NCBI RefSeq assembly: GCF_000205025.1
Contig: NZ_GL883740.1
Coordinates: forward strand, 1-64,000
From: Parasutterella excrementihominis YIT 11859
GTDB lineage: Bacteria; Pseudomonadota; Gammaproteobacteria; Burkholderiales; Burkholderiaceae_F
DNA: 64,000 bases
Reading direction: 5' to 3'
The position numbers and the translations under genes are program-made. Below the pieces are notes generated by a model that was given only the letters and a program-made list of their open reading frames with translations, was not told where the DNA came from and searched no databases. Below, piece by piece: positions 34,468 to 42,276 of this stretch. The first letter of the stretch is position 1. The number at the start of each line of letters is the position of its first letter.

Positions 34468-35133
34468 ATGAGAAGGTTTGCTATTTCAGCATTTGGCGCA
34501 GTTTTGTGCTTAGCTTTTTCGACCCTCTTTACACAAGAAGTGTTGAGCGCTGAAAAGGCCCAGCGGCTTTGCCTTGTGAATTCGCCTGCGGAACTTATTG
34601 CTTGCCGCCGAGGCGATTCTTTGTACTACCAGCAGCCGGGCCTTGTGCACGGAAAATATCTTCTGGATTTTGCTGCTCAATATTGCGACACAAACTTCGA
34701 GATAAATATTCAGTTTCCATACGTACTTTGTGTGTACTCAGGAGTTAAAGAGAAAATTGCCGCACAAGAAATACGTAGAAAAGAAATGGAAAGCAATATG
34801 CTGTCTGCCTTGCGAAGGCTTGGTAAAGAATTGGACAATCCTGTGTCAGGATGGAAACAAATCAGTTCAGAGGATGAGAAGCGTTTTCTAATTACGTCGC
34901 AAGGTACCGGTTCGGTTATTCAGGACGGAGACGAAGTCACGATCAGATTGCGTTACCCTGGAAAAGACGGCAAACCGGAAAAATTTGACGAACTAAAGAC
35001 CTTTGTGGTAACGAAAGACGACACTGGATTTAGAGGCTTGAGGCAAGGCAGTTCATTGATCATTGCTTGCAATGGAGAGAAGAAGCTTTTCGAGTTTGTT
35101 GATATTCTTTTGGTTACCAAATTGAAACCTTGA
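34468..35133 (+). CDS. Secreted protein with possible FKBP-like C-terminal domain
   Basis: 221 residues with a clear signal peptide (cleavage near LSA). The N-terminal half has four cysteines (CLVN, ACRR, YCDT, LCVY). A helical, charged linker (~100-125) follows. The C-terminal part, GTGSVIQDGDEVTIRLRY then GFRGLRQGSS, resembles the beginning and middle of FKBP peptidyl-prolyl isomerases but is divergent; enzymatic residues cannot be confirmed. Strong GGGAGGAG ribosome site. Stand-alone gene in the cargo region. Confidence 0.45.
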   Translation: MRRFAISAFGAVLCLAFSTLFTQEVLSAEKAQRLCLVNSPAELIACRRGDSLYYQQPGLVHGKYLLDFAAQYCDTNFEINIQFPYVLCVYSGVKEKIAAQEIRRKEMESNMLSALRRLGKELDNPVSGWKQISSEDEKRFLITSQGTGSVIQDGDEVTIRLRYPGKDGKPEKFDELKTFVVTKDDTGFRGLRQGSSLIIACNGEKKLFEFVDILLVTKLKP

Positions 35134-35316
35134 GGTTACGATTAGAGGTTGAAGCAAACCAGTTCGAAGCACGTACTTTATTTTTTAGCCTTTCTTTTGT
35201 CTAGCTTGAGAGTAAAAATTCTTCCTTAAAAACATATAGATAGATATTTTACGTTATTTAATGTTATTTAATTTCTGTCGGTTGTTTTGTATAGTTGCGA
35301 ATGAAGGAGACTCTAT

Positions 35317-36705
35317 ATGAGTGCGGAATGGACAATTACTGGTTTGACCTACGACAGGGAAAAGGCTGAGAGAACATTAGATAACAACAATCGTCAGGCG
35401 AGTTGCTCAGTTTTGTTTTCCGCTCAATGTGCCAGTTTTAACTATTTCATGGCTTCCGAGGTTAATTTAAGTATGGAGGGGCCTCTTATTTGGGAAAAAT
35501 CGCCCCGATCGTTTATAGACGTCGAAGAAAAGGAAGCTCCTGAAGGCCGAAATGAACGTTCCATTGTTGCTTCGGCTTTGTCTGGCTTAGAAGTTCTCAG
35601 GCTTTTGAATACAGAGGCATATGTCAGGCTTTCAAGAATGGAGATTGCTGACAACAAAGAGGACCAACTCCGTTATCTTGAAAAGTTCGGTTTGATTAAA
35701 AAGTCTGGGTCTGCATATGAGCTTCCGCTATTTAGCGCATATCTCTTAGCTAGGAATCTCTCGGACTTCAACCAACTGGCCAAAAAGCGTGTTCGAATTG
35801 TCTCGTACGGCGGCAACGACAATTTGAGTCCTGCTATTTGTGACATAGAGTTCAAAGAAGGAATCGTCGAGGCTTTTCCATCTGTTTTCAAGGAAGTTGT
35901 AAGGTTGATCCCGAGACACGAAAAGATTGATTCAGGGAGCGGAAGAAGGTTAATTGAATTTTCAATTCCGCAAGCTGTTATTAGAGAGGTGCTTAGCAAC
36001 GCTTTTGCTCACCAAGATCTTTCTTCCGAAGAGGACGGAATAGTTATAGAAATCTTCAAAAATAGAGTCGAGATAACGAATTCAGGTAAACCAGTCTTGG
36101 ATCAACTTCATTTTCTTGATGGCGCCCCAACTATTAAGAATAAAAGAGTTTTCACCGAAATGAAGAATCTTGGCTTAGTTGATGGACAAGGATATGGCTG
36201 GAGAAAAATCGTCAAAGAACTTGAATCTCGAAGTCTTCCGGCTCCTGAAATTAAGATCAGGAAAAATTCAATAACGGTGACGATTTGGTTTGAAAAGCCA
36301 TTGAAGCTCCTTTCATTGGATCAAAGGAATTGGACGGTCTATTTGCATACCGTGCTGAGATATCTGCTCAACGAGCCGGCGAATAATGCGTCTCTCAGGC
36401 AGAGGCTTAATTTGCCTGAGTCGAAATCTTCTACCGTTAGTAAGTTGTTCAGGCAGGCAGCAGAAGGAGGTCTTGTGAAACCTTTTGATAAGCACTCTTC
36501 AAATAAGACAAAGAAGTACCTACCAGCTTGGAGCCAAGCTTCGTCTCGAATTCCCGTGAAAACAAAGGATTATGATAAGCTGAAGCTAGAAGAAGAGAAG
36601 ACAAATAATTCACAGAATTCCCTGTCAAACAAAGCCTTCATCGGTCAGGAAGATGATCAACTTATTCAAAAAGCCCGTCAGCGCTTGAAAGAACTGGGCA
36701 TCTAA
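35317..36705 (+). CDS. COG2865-like ATP-binding transcriptional regulator-type protein
   Basis: 462 residues after GAAGGAG. The central GHKL ATPase (HATPase_c_4) motifs are IREVLSNAFAHQD (N-box) and EIFKNRVEITNSGKP (G1-like), with GLVDGQGYGW later. The usual N-terminal AlbA_2 DNA-binding domain is short or divergent here. The C-terminal ~120 residues contain a winged-helix-like part (NASLRQRLNLPESKSSTVSKLFRQ) and a charged tail. This family is common in accessory DNA and sometimes linked to stress or defence, without established biochemistry. It lies ~50 bases upstream of the HigBA-like pair and may share its island. Confidence 0.7.
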   Translation: MSAEWTITGLTYDREKAERTLDNNNRQASCSVLFSAQCASFNYFMASEVNLSMEGPLIWEKSPRSFIDVEEKEAPEGRNERSIVASALSGLEVLRLLNTEAYVRLSRMEIADNKEDQLRYLEKFGLIKKSGSAYELPLFSAYLLARNLSDFNQLAKKRVRIVSYGGNDNLSPAICDIEFKEGIVEAFPSVFKEVVRLIPRHEKIDSGSGRRLIEFSIPQAVIREVLSNAFAHQDLSSEEDGIVIEIFKNRVEITNSGKPVLDQLHFLDGAPTIKNKRVFTEMKNLGLVDGQGYGWRKIVKELESRSLPAPEIKIRKNSITVTIWFEKPLKLLSLDQRNWTVYLHTVLRYLLNEPANNASLRQRLNLPESKSSTVSKLFRQAAEGGLVKPFDKHSSNKTKKYLPAWSQASSRIPVKTKDYDKLKLEEEKTNNSQNSLSNKAFIGQEDDQLIQKARQRLKELGI

Positions 36706-36721
36706 TTTGTCTAATTTATTT

Positions 36722-36760
36722 GACACTCTTAGAGTGTCTACCATAGAATACAGTCTATGG
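36722..36760 (+). promoter_or_regulatory. Two inverted repeats at the toxin-antitoxin operon start
   Basis: GACACTC-TTA-GAGTGTC (36722-36738) is a perfect 7-bp palindrome. CCATAGA-6 bases-TCTATGG (36741-36760) overlaps the toxin ATG at 36757. Placement suggests autorepression by the antitoxin; the second repeat would also form an mRNA hairpin enclosing the start codon. Confidence 0.6.
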
Positions 36761-37110
36761 AAATTAAGCAAACACAAAAATTTCACAAGTGGTTTTCAAA
36801 ACTTGACAACGTCACTTCCGCTATAGTTTTTGCCAGGTTGCTCGTTGTCAGCATGGGCTCGCTGGGGCTTTGGAGAAGCGTGGGAAAAGGCGTTTCTGAG
36901 TTAAAGATAGACCACGGTCCAGGATATCGAGTTTACTTCACCTTCAGAGGCGGAGAACTGATTTTGCTTCTAGTTGGAGGCGACAAACGACACCAAAACG
37001 AAGATATAAAGAAAGCTCAAGAAATGGCTCAGTGCCCTATCGAAGATTGTGAAAACTTTTTTGAAGGCAATAACGATGAAAACGCTAAAAGTAAAAAAAA
37101 TGGATGTTGA
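36757..37110 (+). CDS. RelE/HigB-type toxin (addiction-module killer family)
   Basis: 117 residues. The pattern of the small RelE/ParE-superfamily killer proteins is clear: KQTQKFHKWFSKL, ARLLVVSMGSLG, GKGVSELKIDHGPGYRVYF, LILLLVGGDKRHQNEDI. These are ribosome-dependent mRNA nucleases or gyrase poisons. Typical members end near QNEDIKKA; this one has ~30 extra residues because the frame runs into the antitoxin gene. Toxin-first order as in higBA. It overlaps the antitoxin by 35 bases. Confidence 0.88.
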   Translation: MEIKQTQKFHKWFSKLDNVTSAIVFARLLVVSMGSLGLWRSVGKGVSELKIDHGPGYRVYFTFRGGELILLLVGGDKRHQNEDIKKAQEMAQCPIEDCENFFEGNNDENAKSKKNGC

Positions 37111-37378
37111 TGACTTCATCCGAGACGATAAATCCGCAGCTGTTTTTCTAAATGAAATGATTAGACTCGATAGCGGAGACGGCTCTATGGTTCGCCTTGC
37201 TATCGGAAATATCATCAAATGTCACAATGTTTCTGAAATAGCTAAAACAGCCTGTGTTTCAAGAGCTAGCCTCTACAGTGCCTTTAACAAAGACGGAAAC
37301 CCGTCTTTCGATATGGTCCAAAAAGTTTTGGCTGCCATGGGGTTGGGCATTCAATTTGTGCCGTTGGAAAATCGCTAA
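37076..37378 (+). CDS. HTH antitoxin of the HigBA-like pair
   Basis: 100 residues from ATG 37076, with GAAGG upstream inside the toxin gene. The pattern DDFIRDDKSAAVFLNEMIR, followed by the HTH region VSEIAKTACVSRASLYSAFN and FDMVQKVLAAMGLGIQFVP, is that of addiction-module antidote proteins paired with this toxin family. It binds the toxin and represses the operon, probably at the repeats upstream of 36757. Confidence 0.88.
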   Translation: MKTLKVKKMDVDDFIRDDKSAAVFLNEMIRLDSGDGSMVRLAIGNIIKCHNVSEIAKTACVSRASLYSAFNKDGNPSFDMVQKVLAAMGLGIQFVPLENR

Positions 37379-37740
37379 ACAAAGGATGTCAATTTAGGAA
37401 GCAAACAACCTCTTAAGACGTTGCTCTACGTCGACTAACTCGGCCTAAATGATGAAGCTTGAAAAAGCCTCAGTCGCTGTTCACGCTGTTCGCGAATTTA
37501 TCAACAAGGCCCGTAACACACCGTCATTCATGACGGTGATTTAAGGGCCTCACAGACTCGTGGTTCGGCATATTTTGATACCTGATTTGTCGGTGGAAAT
37601 AAAGGGCCCATCACGGATGATTTCGGAATAAGAGAAACGGAACCAAAGATATTTCTCCCCAAAATTTACCGTATCGTTTTTCCCTATGATGCAACTTATT
37701 CGACTCCGTTAGAATGGGTTATTACAGCGGGGGAACATGA
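37379..37740. other. Region left of tnpB, probable left end of IS605-type element
   Basis: Holds a strong nested hairpin (37507-37550): AGGCCC/GGGCCT outside, CCGTCA-TTCA-TGACGG inside, as in subterminal hairpins of IS200/IS605 elements. The exact left tip could not be fixed, because no second left end is available for comparison. Confidence 0.45.
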
Positions 37741-38933
37741 GTGCTAATTAGACGCGGGTTCAAATTCGAACTAAAACCAAATGGAATGCAGAGTCAACTG
37801 ATGAAGCAATTCTGCGGCTGCGCCCGTTACGTCTACAACCGCACCTTGTCCCTGGAAAAGTCACTCTATAAGAAAGACAGCAAGCATTCTTTCAAATACA
37901 CAGAGGCAGCCAATAGACTCCCTGAATGGAAAAAGAAAAATCCTTTTTTAAAAGAGTGTCACAGTCAAGTTCTTCAGCAATCGTTGAAGGACCTGGATCA
38001 GGCTTACCTCAATTTTTTTCGGAAACAGGCTAATTTTCCGAGGTACAAGAAAAAATTTCAGCAAGATTCCATTAGATTTCCCCAGGGCGTTGAACTTGAT
38101 GAGGCTAAGCAACAGATACGACTGCCGAAAATCGGCTGGGTAGGATATCGGAAAAGCCGGGACATCATCGGTAGGATAAAGAATGTCACTGTCAGCCGAC
38201 GCGGGGAGAAATGTGATGTCAGCATACAGACTGAGTATGAAGTCGTCTCATCTGCTCCGAATCCTTCTGAAATTGGAATAGACATGGGAGTCAAACGTTT
38301 TGTGACTATGTCAAACGGTGACTTCGTTGAACCTCTAAACGCTTTTAAGCAGGAGCAGGAAAACTTGCCAAGCTTCAAAGGAAACTTGTGCGGCAAAAGA
38401 AGGGAAGAAACAGCAGAAAGACAAAGCGAAAAATTGTTCGATTGCACCGCTATATAGCCGACAGCCGAAGAGATTTTCTTCACAAGACCTCGACAAAGAT
38501 AGCTAAAAACCACAGCCTCATATACGTCGAGGATCTGAAAGTCTCGAATATGTCCGCTTCTGCCAGTGGAACAAAAGAATCCCCAGGCAAAAACGTTAGG
38601 CAAAAAAGCGGACTGAATCGATCCATTTTGGATCAGGGATGGTATAGCTTTTTCCGCATGCTCTCCTACAAATTAAAGCAGAGAGGAGGAAAGCTGATAA
38701 AAGTTGATCCCAGAAACACGAGCAGAACTTGTCCGCGGTGCGGACTTGTCTCGGCAGAGAATAGAAAATCGCAAGCAACCTTTGCATGCATTGGCTGCGG
38801 TTTCCGCTCCAACGCAGATGAGGTCGGAGCGATAAATATATTAAGGGCCGGGCAGGCCCGGTTAGCCTGTGGTATGAGTGGTGCAGTAAGGCCGCTGTCA
38901 GCAGGAACCCGAGGAGACCTGCTGCAGCACTAA
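37741..38933 (+). pseudogene. tnpB: tnpB, one-base frameshift
   Basis: GTG start at 37741. The first frame runs to ~38367 (GIDMGVKRFVTM with the first RuvC Asp). Homology then continues in another frame (KLQRKLVRQKKGRNS) with LIYVEDLKVSNM (Glu), zinc ribbon CPRCG..CIGCGF and NADEVGAINIL (last Asp). A missing base at ~38367-38368 (TTGCC for TTGGCC) accounts for it. Repaired length ~398 residues, normal for TnpB. No slippery heptamer supporting programmed frameshifting was seen. Confidence 0.85.
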
Positions 38934-38993
38934 GCTACGGCCGCTGCAGAGGTGGTATAGAATCCTCGCTATTTATGACGAGGAGGACGTCAA
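38889..38993 (+). ncRNA. Omega-RNA-like 3' region of the tnpB element
   Basis: 91 percent identical to bases 1-105. Stems include CAGCAGG/CCTGCTG and the terminal TCCTCG/CGAGGA with a 10-base loop. It overlaps the last codons of tnpB. The guide would be the ~20 bases after 38993. Inferred from family knowledge; no transcript evidence. Confidence 0.6.
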
Positions 38994-39212
38994 TCTGTTG
39001 ATTCAGACGGAAGGGGTGTAATCATCATGTTAACTAATTGCGAAGACGAACTCGTCTTGAATAACTTTTTAAGTATTCTCGCCAAGGACATAGAAAATTG
39101 TCCGCAGAACTTAGTTCCTATGACAGTTGAGAAGTTTATTAAAATTTTTTCTCTCGTAGAGGACATTAAGATTGATCTCGAGACTCCTTTGGATGAAGAA
39201 GATGATGAATGA
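38994..39212 (+). pseudogene. prlF (sohA)-type antitoxin truncated by the IS element
   Basis: The frame is open from the first base after the element. It reads SVDSDGRGVIIM, then EDELVLNNFLSILAKDIENC, and ends in DLETPLDEEDDE. It aligns with the C-terminal two-thirds of PrlF/SohA antitoxins (NAFLRFLDADIQNNPQ-type stretch, acidic tail). The N-terminal AbrB-type DNA-binding part is missing, and no YhaV toxin is adjacent. An internal ATG at 39027 could still express 61 residues. Confidence 0.65.
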
Positions 39213-39297
39213 AAAGTCTTCTTGGAGGATACCCCCCCTAGGGACCTTTGAGAAACAATTTTCTTCTCTGGCTGATAAGAACTTTAGGAGTAGAAGA

Positions 39298-42276
39298 TTA
39301 GTTTTCGTCTTTTGCTTCCTTTTCCACTCGAGCTTCTCTGTAACCAAGTCCGCCGGCAAGAGAATTAAGGAGGATTGTGCTCATGCCTTTTTGTTCGTTC
39401 AGATAGTTAACAGAGGCACCGTCAATACGATCTCGTCTTAGCTCAGTCATCGCATCCTGGTTCATAAGTCCTACTGAGTTTGTCTCTTCCTGCTCATCAA
39501 ATTTCCTATTGAAATCTTTTAATCCCGCGTTTAACGAGGTTGATAGGAGAGAGGCGCCCTCGGTTTTGTCTTTGAGCGAAATTGCTTGTTTGCCGATCAA
39601 TTCTCCTCCCTTGCGTTGCATAGCTGATAAGGAGTTATCTCCATGACGTTTAAGAGCGTTTTGTTCAAGACCAGTATTTTGTATTTGTCCGGGGCCCAAA
39701 TGCCGGACATCTGCAGCACGATCGTAAGAGTCTGCGGCAACTGAAGCACCTAAATACTCTCGTTTATCGGAAGAATCAAAGAGAGCTTTAAGGTGCGATT
39801 CTGCAGACAGGTTGTCTGAAGACAGTAATTTCTGCATAACCAAAATGTCGTTATTGACGGCAGTTTGACTTGTTCCGCTTAGGGTCTCTGACTGAGATCG
39901 AGAAGCAGAGAACGTCTCAGACACCATTCGGCTTTGATCATTAGAGGAGCGATAGGCCTTATCCAAGGCAGCCGAGAAGTTTTCAGCGACCCGACGCATT
40001 TCATCATTGGTAGTCGAGGAGGCAATTTCTTTCGCTGTGCTCTTGAGCACCTGGTAGGCCTCGGCTTTCTGACGTTGGGTCGCGGCGCTTTGAGAGCCTG
40101 TTGCAGTGTCTACGAGCAGCTGAGCAGTTTTTGCTTCCAGTCCGATTCCCATTCCTGCAGCTTCAGCTGCTCCGCGAAGATGAGACATCGCATTTTGCAC
40201 ATGTCGTGCAACAGGTTTTCCTTCTGAATCTTTGCTCTGCGTCGAAACGGCTCCGAGTACGGCCGGACTACTTTGAGCAGCGGCTAAGTTTAGATTCTCA
40301 GACGAAGCGGAAGAAACTCCCTTGGCATCTTTGGCCGCTTCCTTTGCAGCATCTGTGGAGAACTGTGCTTCTCCGCCTCCGGCTTGAAGTTTTGCGCCGC
40401 TCGTGAAAGACAAGTTCTCGGAATTCGATAAACCTCTGGATACGGTTGAAGATTCTCCAGTGCTCTTCGAATAAGAAGATGAAGACGAACCGGCAGTAGA
40501 CTGCCCTGCGCTCAGGCGTTCGGATAATCCTTGACTCATTGCTCGAGCAAATTCTCGGCTGACGGCATTTGAAGAAGTGGCAGCCGAAGACAGAGAAAGA
40601 GCCTGACTCTCAGAAGCAGTCAAAGTTGTTGCGGAAGAAGATGCTGTTCCTGTCGTGCGGCTATGCGTTAATGCACCGGAAGAAGAAACGCCGAGATCAA
40701 TAGAGGTTCGAGCCATGCCTGTCACGGTTCCGGTTTCGTCTCTTGTGACGGAGCCATAAGCAGTCTGAGATTTAGAAGCATAAGGATCACTCCAAGAGGA
40801 AGAAAGATCGGATTTATTTGCGGAAGCCGAGTTCATGGATGTATTTCCCATAGAGATGTTTCCGGCATTGAAGTTTCCGGCTGCCGCTTGAGCGGAGGCG
40901 CCGGAAGAAGCGCCTTGAGCAGGCGCCATTAAACCTGTGGCCATCGAGACAAATGCCATATCACTGCCTTTGGCAAGTGCAAAGGCAATCAGAGGGATCA
41001 AAAGCATGATGCTTCCGGCAATGGCTTGAGAAGTGGCGCCGGCTTCACGAATGATTCCGGCTGCCAGCAAAGTACTTCCGCCGAACTCGGTGGCAATCCG
41101 ATTCATCGGATTGGCGTCTACGGAAATCATCAGATAGTTAGCAACGGAGAGGAGCGGCGCCCACAGCTGGAACCAAATCAGCAATACAAAGAACGATCTA
41201 AAAACCGCTCCGGCAGCGCTTCCTGCCGCTACCATCAAAAGAAGCATTAGGGGGAAGGCGGCAATGACGATGAATTCCACGCAGTTGCGAATCTTAGGAA
41301 GACTGTGTTCCGCCAAACGCGCCAAGGTGCGGTAATTGATTTCGGACGTGAGATTGGCTTGAGAAGCGGAATATTTAGCGGCGAGATCAAGCGGAGCGCC
41401 GGCCTGTGCGGCAATGGATGCCATGCCTCGCGGAAGGGCTGTGAGCATGACGGAATGCTTGAGGCTCTGTTCCAAGGAACGAGAAACACCAAGCAAAAGC
41501 GCTTCGCTTTGCGGAAGCGTGCGTCGAATGACATCGGCGGGATCAATTCTTTCCGGTACTAAGACGGTACCGAGGCGCTTAGACAAGAAGTCGAGTTCAA
41601 CGGTATTGAGATGCTGTTCGAGGTTTTGGAGCGCCTGATCGCATCGTTGGACGGTGCCGTCGGAAGAGACGGAAGAGCGTGCCGGATTGATCCAGCCGTC
41701 TGCGGAAATCGTGGCCCAAATGTCGCCGGAGTGGCTGAGTTCTGCCGCTTTATCGGAATGATCCAAGAGCTCCGGTCCGATGCAGTCGGCAATAACACGA
41801 TCCGTTAAAGCACGGCCTTCCGGTGTGACGGGGCCGGCGGCTAAAAGACTATTTAAGGCGCGCTGAGGATAGACTAAGCCGAACTTAGAGAAGCGTTCAG
41901 CATCCGGCAGAGAGAAAGCAGTTTCGAAGCTTTCGGTGAGAAAGTGTCCGATTTTAGAAGTGGCGGACGCAAAGAATCCCACACCGAAAGGGACGTTGCT
42001 TACGACATAAACATCAGCGCTCCGTTCGTCGTGTATAGCGACATCTACTTTAGGGACGAGCATTACAGAGTAGAACAAGACGGCAGCAAAAAGATAAACC
42101 TTTGAAGCCAATCCCTGCCACTTCAGAAGGGCGCCGGTGAGAGTGACAAGAAAGCCGGCAAGCACGGCAGTTTTAAGCAGACCTTCGTAGGAGGAGCCGG
42201 AGCAAATCGAAACCAAGGCTTCGAATAAGTCTCGAATTTGGCCTCCGTTCCAGTAGGCGTAATAGTCCATCACCAT
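39298..42276 (-). CDS. traG: Conjugal mating-pair stabilisation protein TraG
   Basis: 992 residues. Hydrophobic segments lie near residues 35-95 and 330-450, matching TraG_N. A long Ser/Ala/Thr-rich periplasmic C-terminal half (~470-960) follows. TraG is an inner-membrane protein of F-type systems, needed for pilus assembly (N-terminus) and mating-pair stabilisation or entry exclusion (C-terminus). The start ATG shares one base with the traH stop (TAATG). It is the last gene of the tra operon here. Confidence 0.88.
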   Translation of the reverse strand: MVMDYYAYWNGGQIRDLFEALVSICSGSSYEGLLKTAVLAGFLVTLTGALLKWQGLASKVYLFAAVLFYSVMLVPKVDVAIHDERSADVYVVSNVPFGVGFFASATSKIGHFLTESFETAFSLPDAERFSKFGLVYPQRALNSLLAAGPVTPEGRALTDRVIADCIGPELLDHSDKAAELSHSGDIWATISADGWINPARSSVSSDGTVQRCDQALQNLEQHLNTVELDFLSKRLGTVLVPERIDPADVIRRTLPQSEALLLGVSRSLEQSLKHSVMLTALPRGMASIAAQAGAPLDLAAKYSASQANLTSEINYRTLARLAEHSLPKIRNCVEFIVIAAFPLMLLLMVAAGSAAGAVFRSFFVLLIWFQLWAPLLSVANYLMISVDANPMNRIATEFGGSTLLAAGIIREAGATSQAIAGSIMLLIPLIAFALAKGSDMAFVSMATGLMAPAQGASSGASAQAAAGNFNAGNISMGNTSMNSASANKSDLSSSWSDPYASKSQTAYGSVTRDETGTVTGMARTSIDLGVSSSGALTHSRTTGTASSSATTLTASESQALSLSSAATSSNAVSREFARAMSQGLSERLSAGQSTAGSSSSSYSKSTGESSTVSRGLSNSENLSFTSGAKLQAGGGEAQFSTDAAKEAAKDAKGVSSASSENLNLAAAQSSPAVLGAVSTQSKDSEGKPVARHVQNAMSHLRGAAEAAGMGIGLEAKTAQLLVDTATGSQSAATQRQKAEAYQVLKSTAKEIASSTTNDEMRRVAENFSAALDKAYRSSNDQSRMVSETFSASRSQSETLSGTSQTAVNNDILVMQKLLSSDNLSAESHLKALFDSSDKREYLGASVAADSYDRAADVRHLGPGQIQNTGLEQNALKRHGDNSLSAMQRKGGELIGKQAISLKDKTEGASLLSTSLNAGLKDFNRKFDEQEETNSVGLMNQDAMTELRRDRIDGASVNYLNEQKGMSTILLNSLAGGLGYREARVEKEAKDEN

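Larger units (their letters stand above)
37500..38993 (+). mobile_element. IS200/IS605-type tnpB-only element
   Basis: The right end at 38993 is defined by comparison with bases 1-105; both end in GTCAA. The left end is approximate. No tnpA (Y1 transposase) is present, so it needs transposase from elsewhere. It contains a frameshifted tnpB, and its omega-RNA region (38889-38993) points into the prlF remnant. Confidence 0.7.

Noticed and set aside
37387-37396. GGATGTCAA as another element right end
   Set aside because: Only ~10 bases match the true right end, with none of the preceding 95 bases; probably chance.
37450-37500. Short frame MMKLEKASVAVHAVREFI as the missing N-terminus of prlF left of the IS element
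   Set aside because: Only a vague resemblance, with no clear RGQTTIP-type core and no fixed left end of the element.
38360-38370. Programmed -1 frameshifting in tnpB
   Set aside because: No slippery heptamer in the right phase; a simple one-base loss is more likely.
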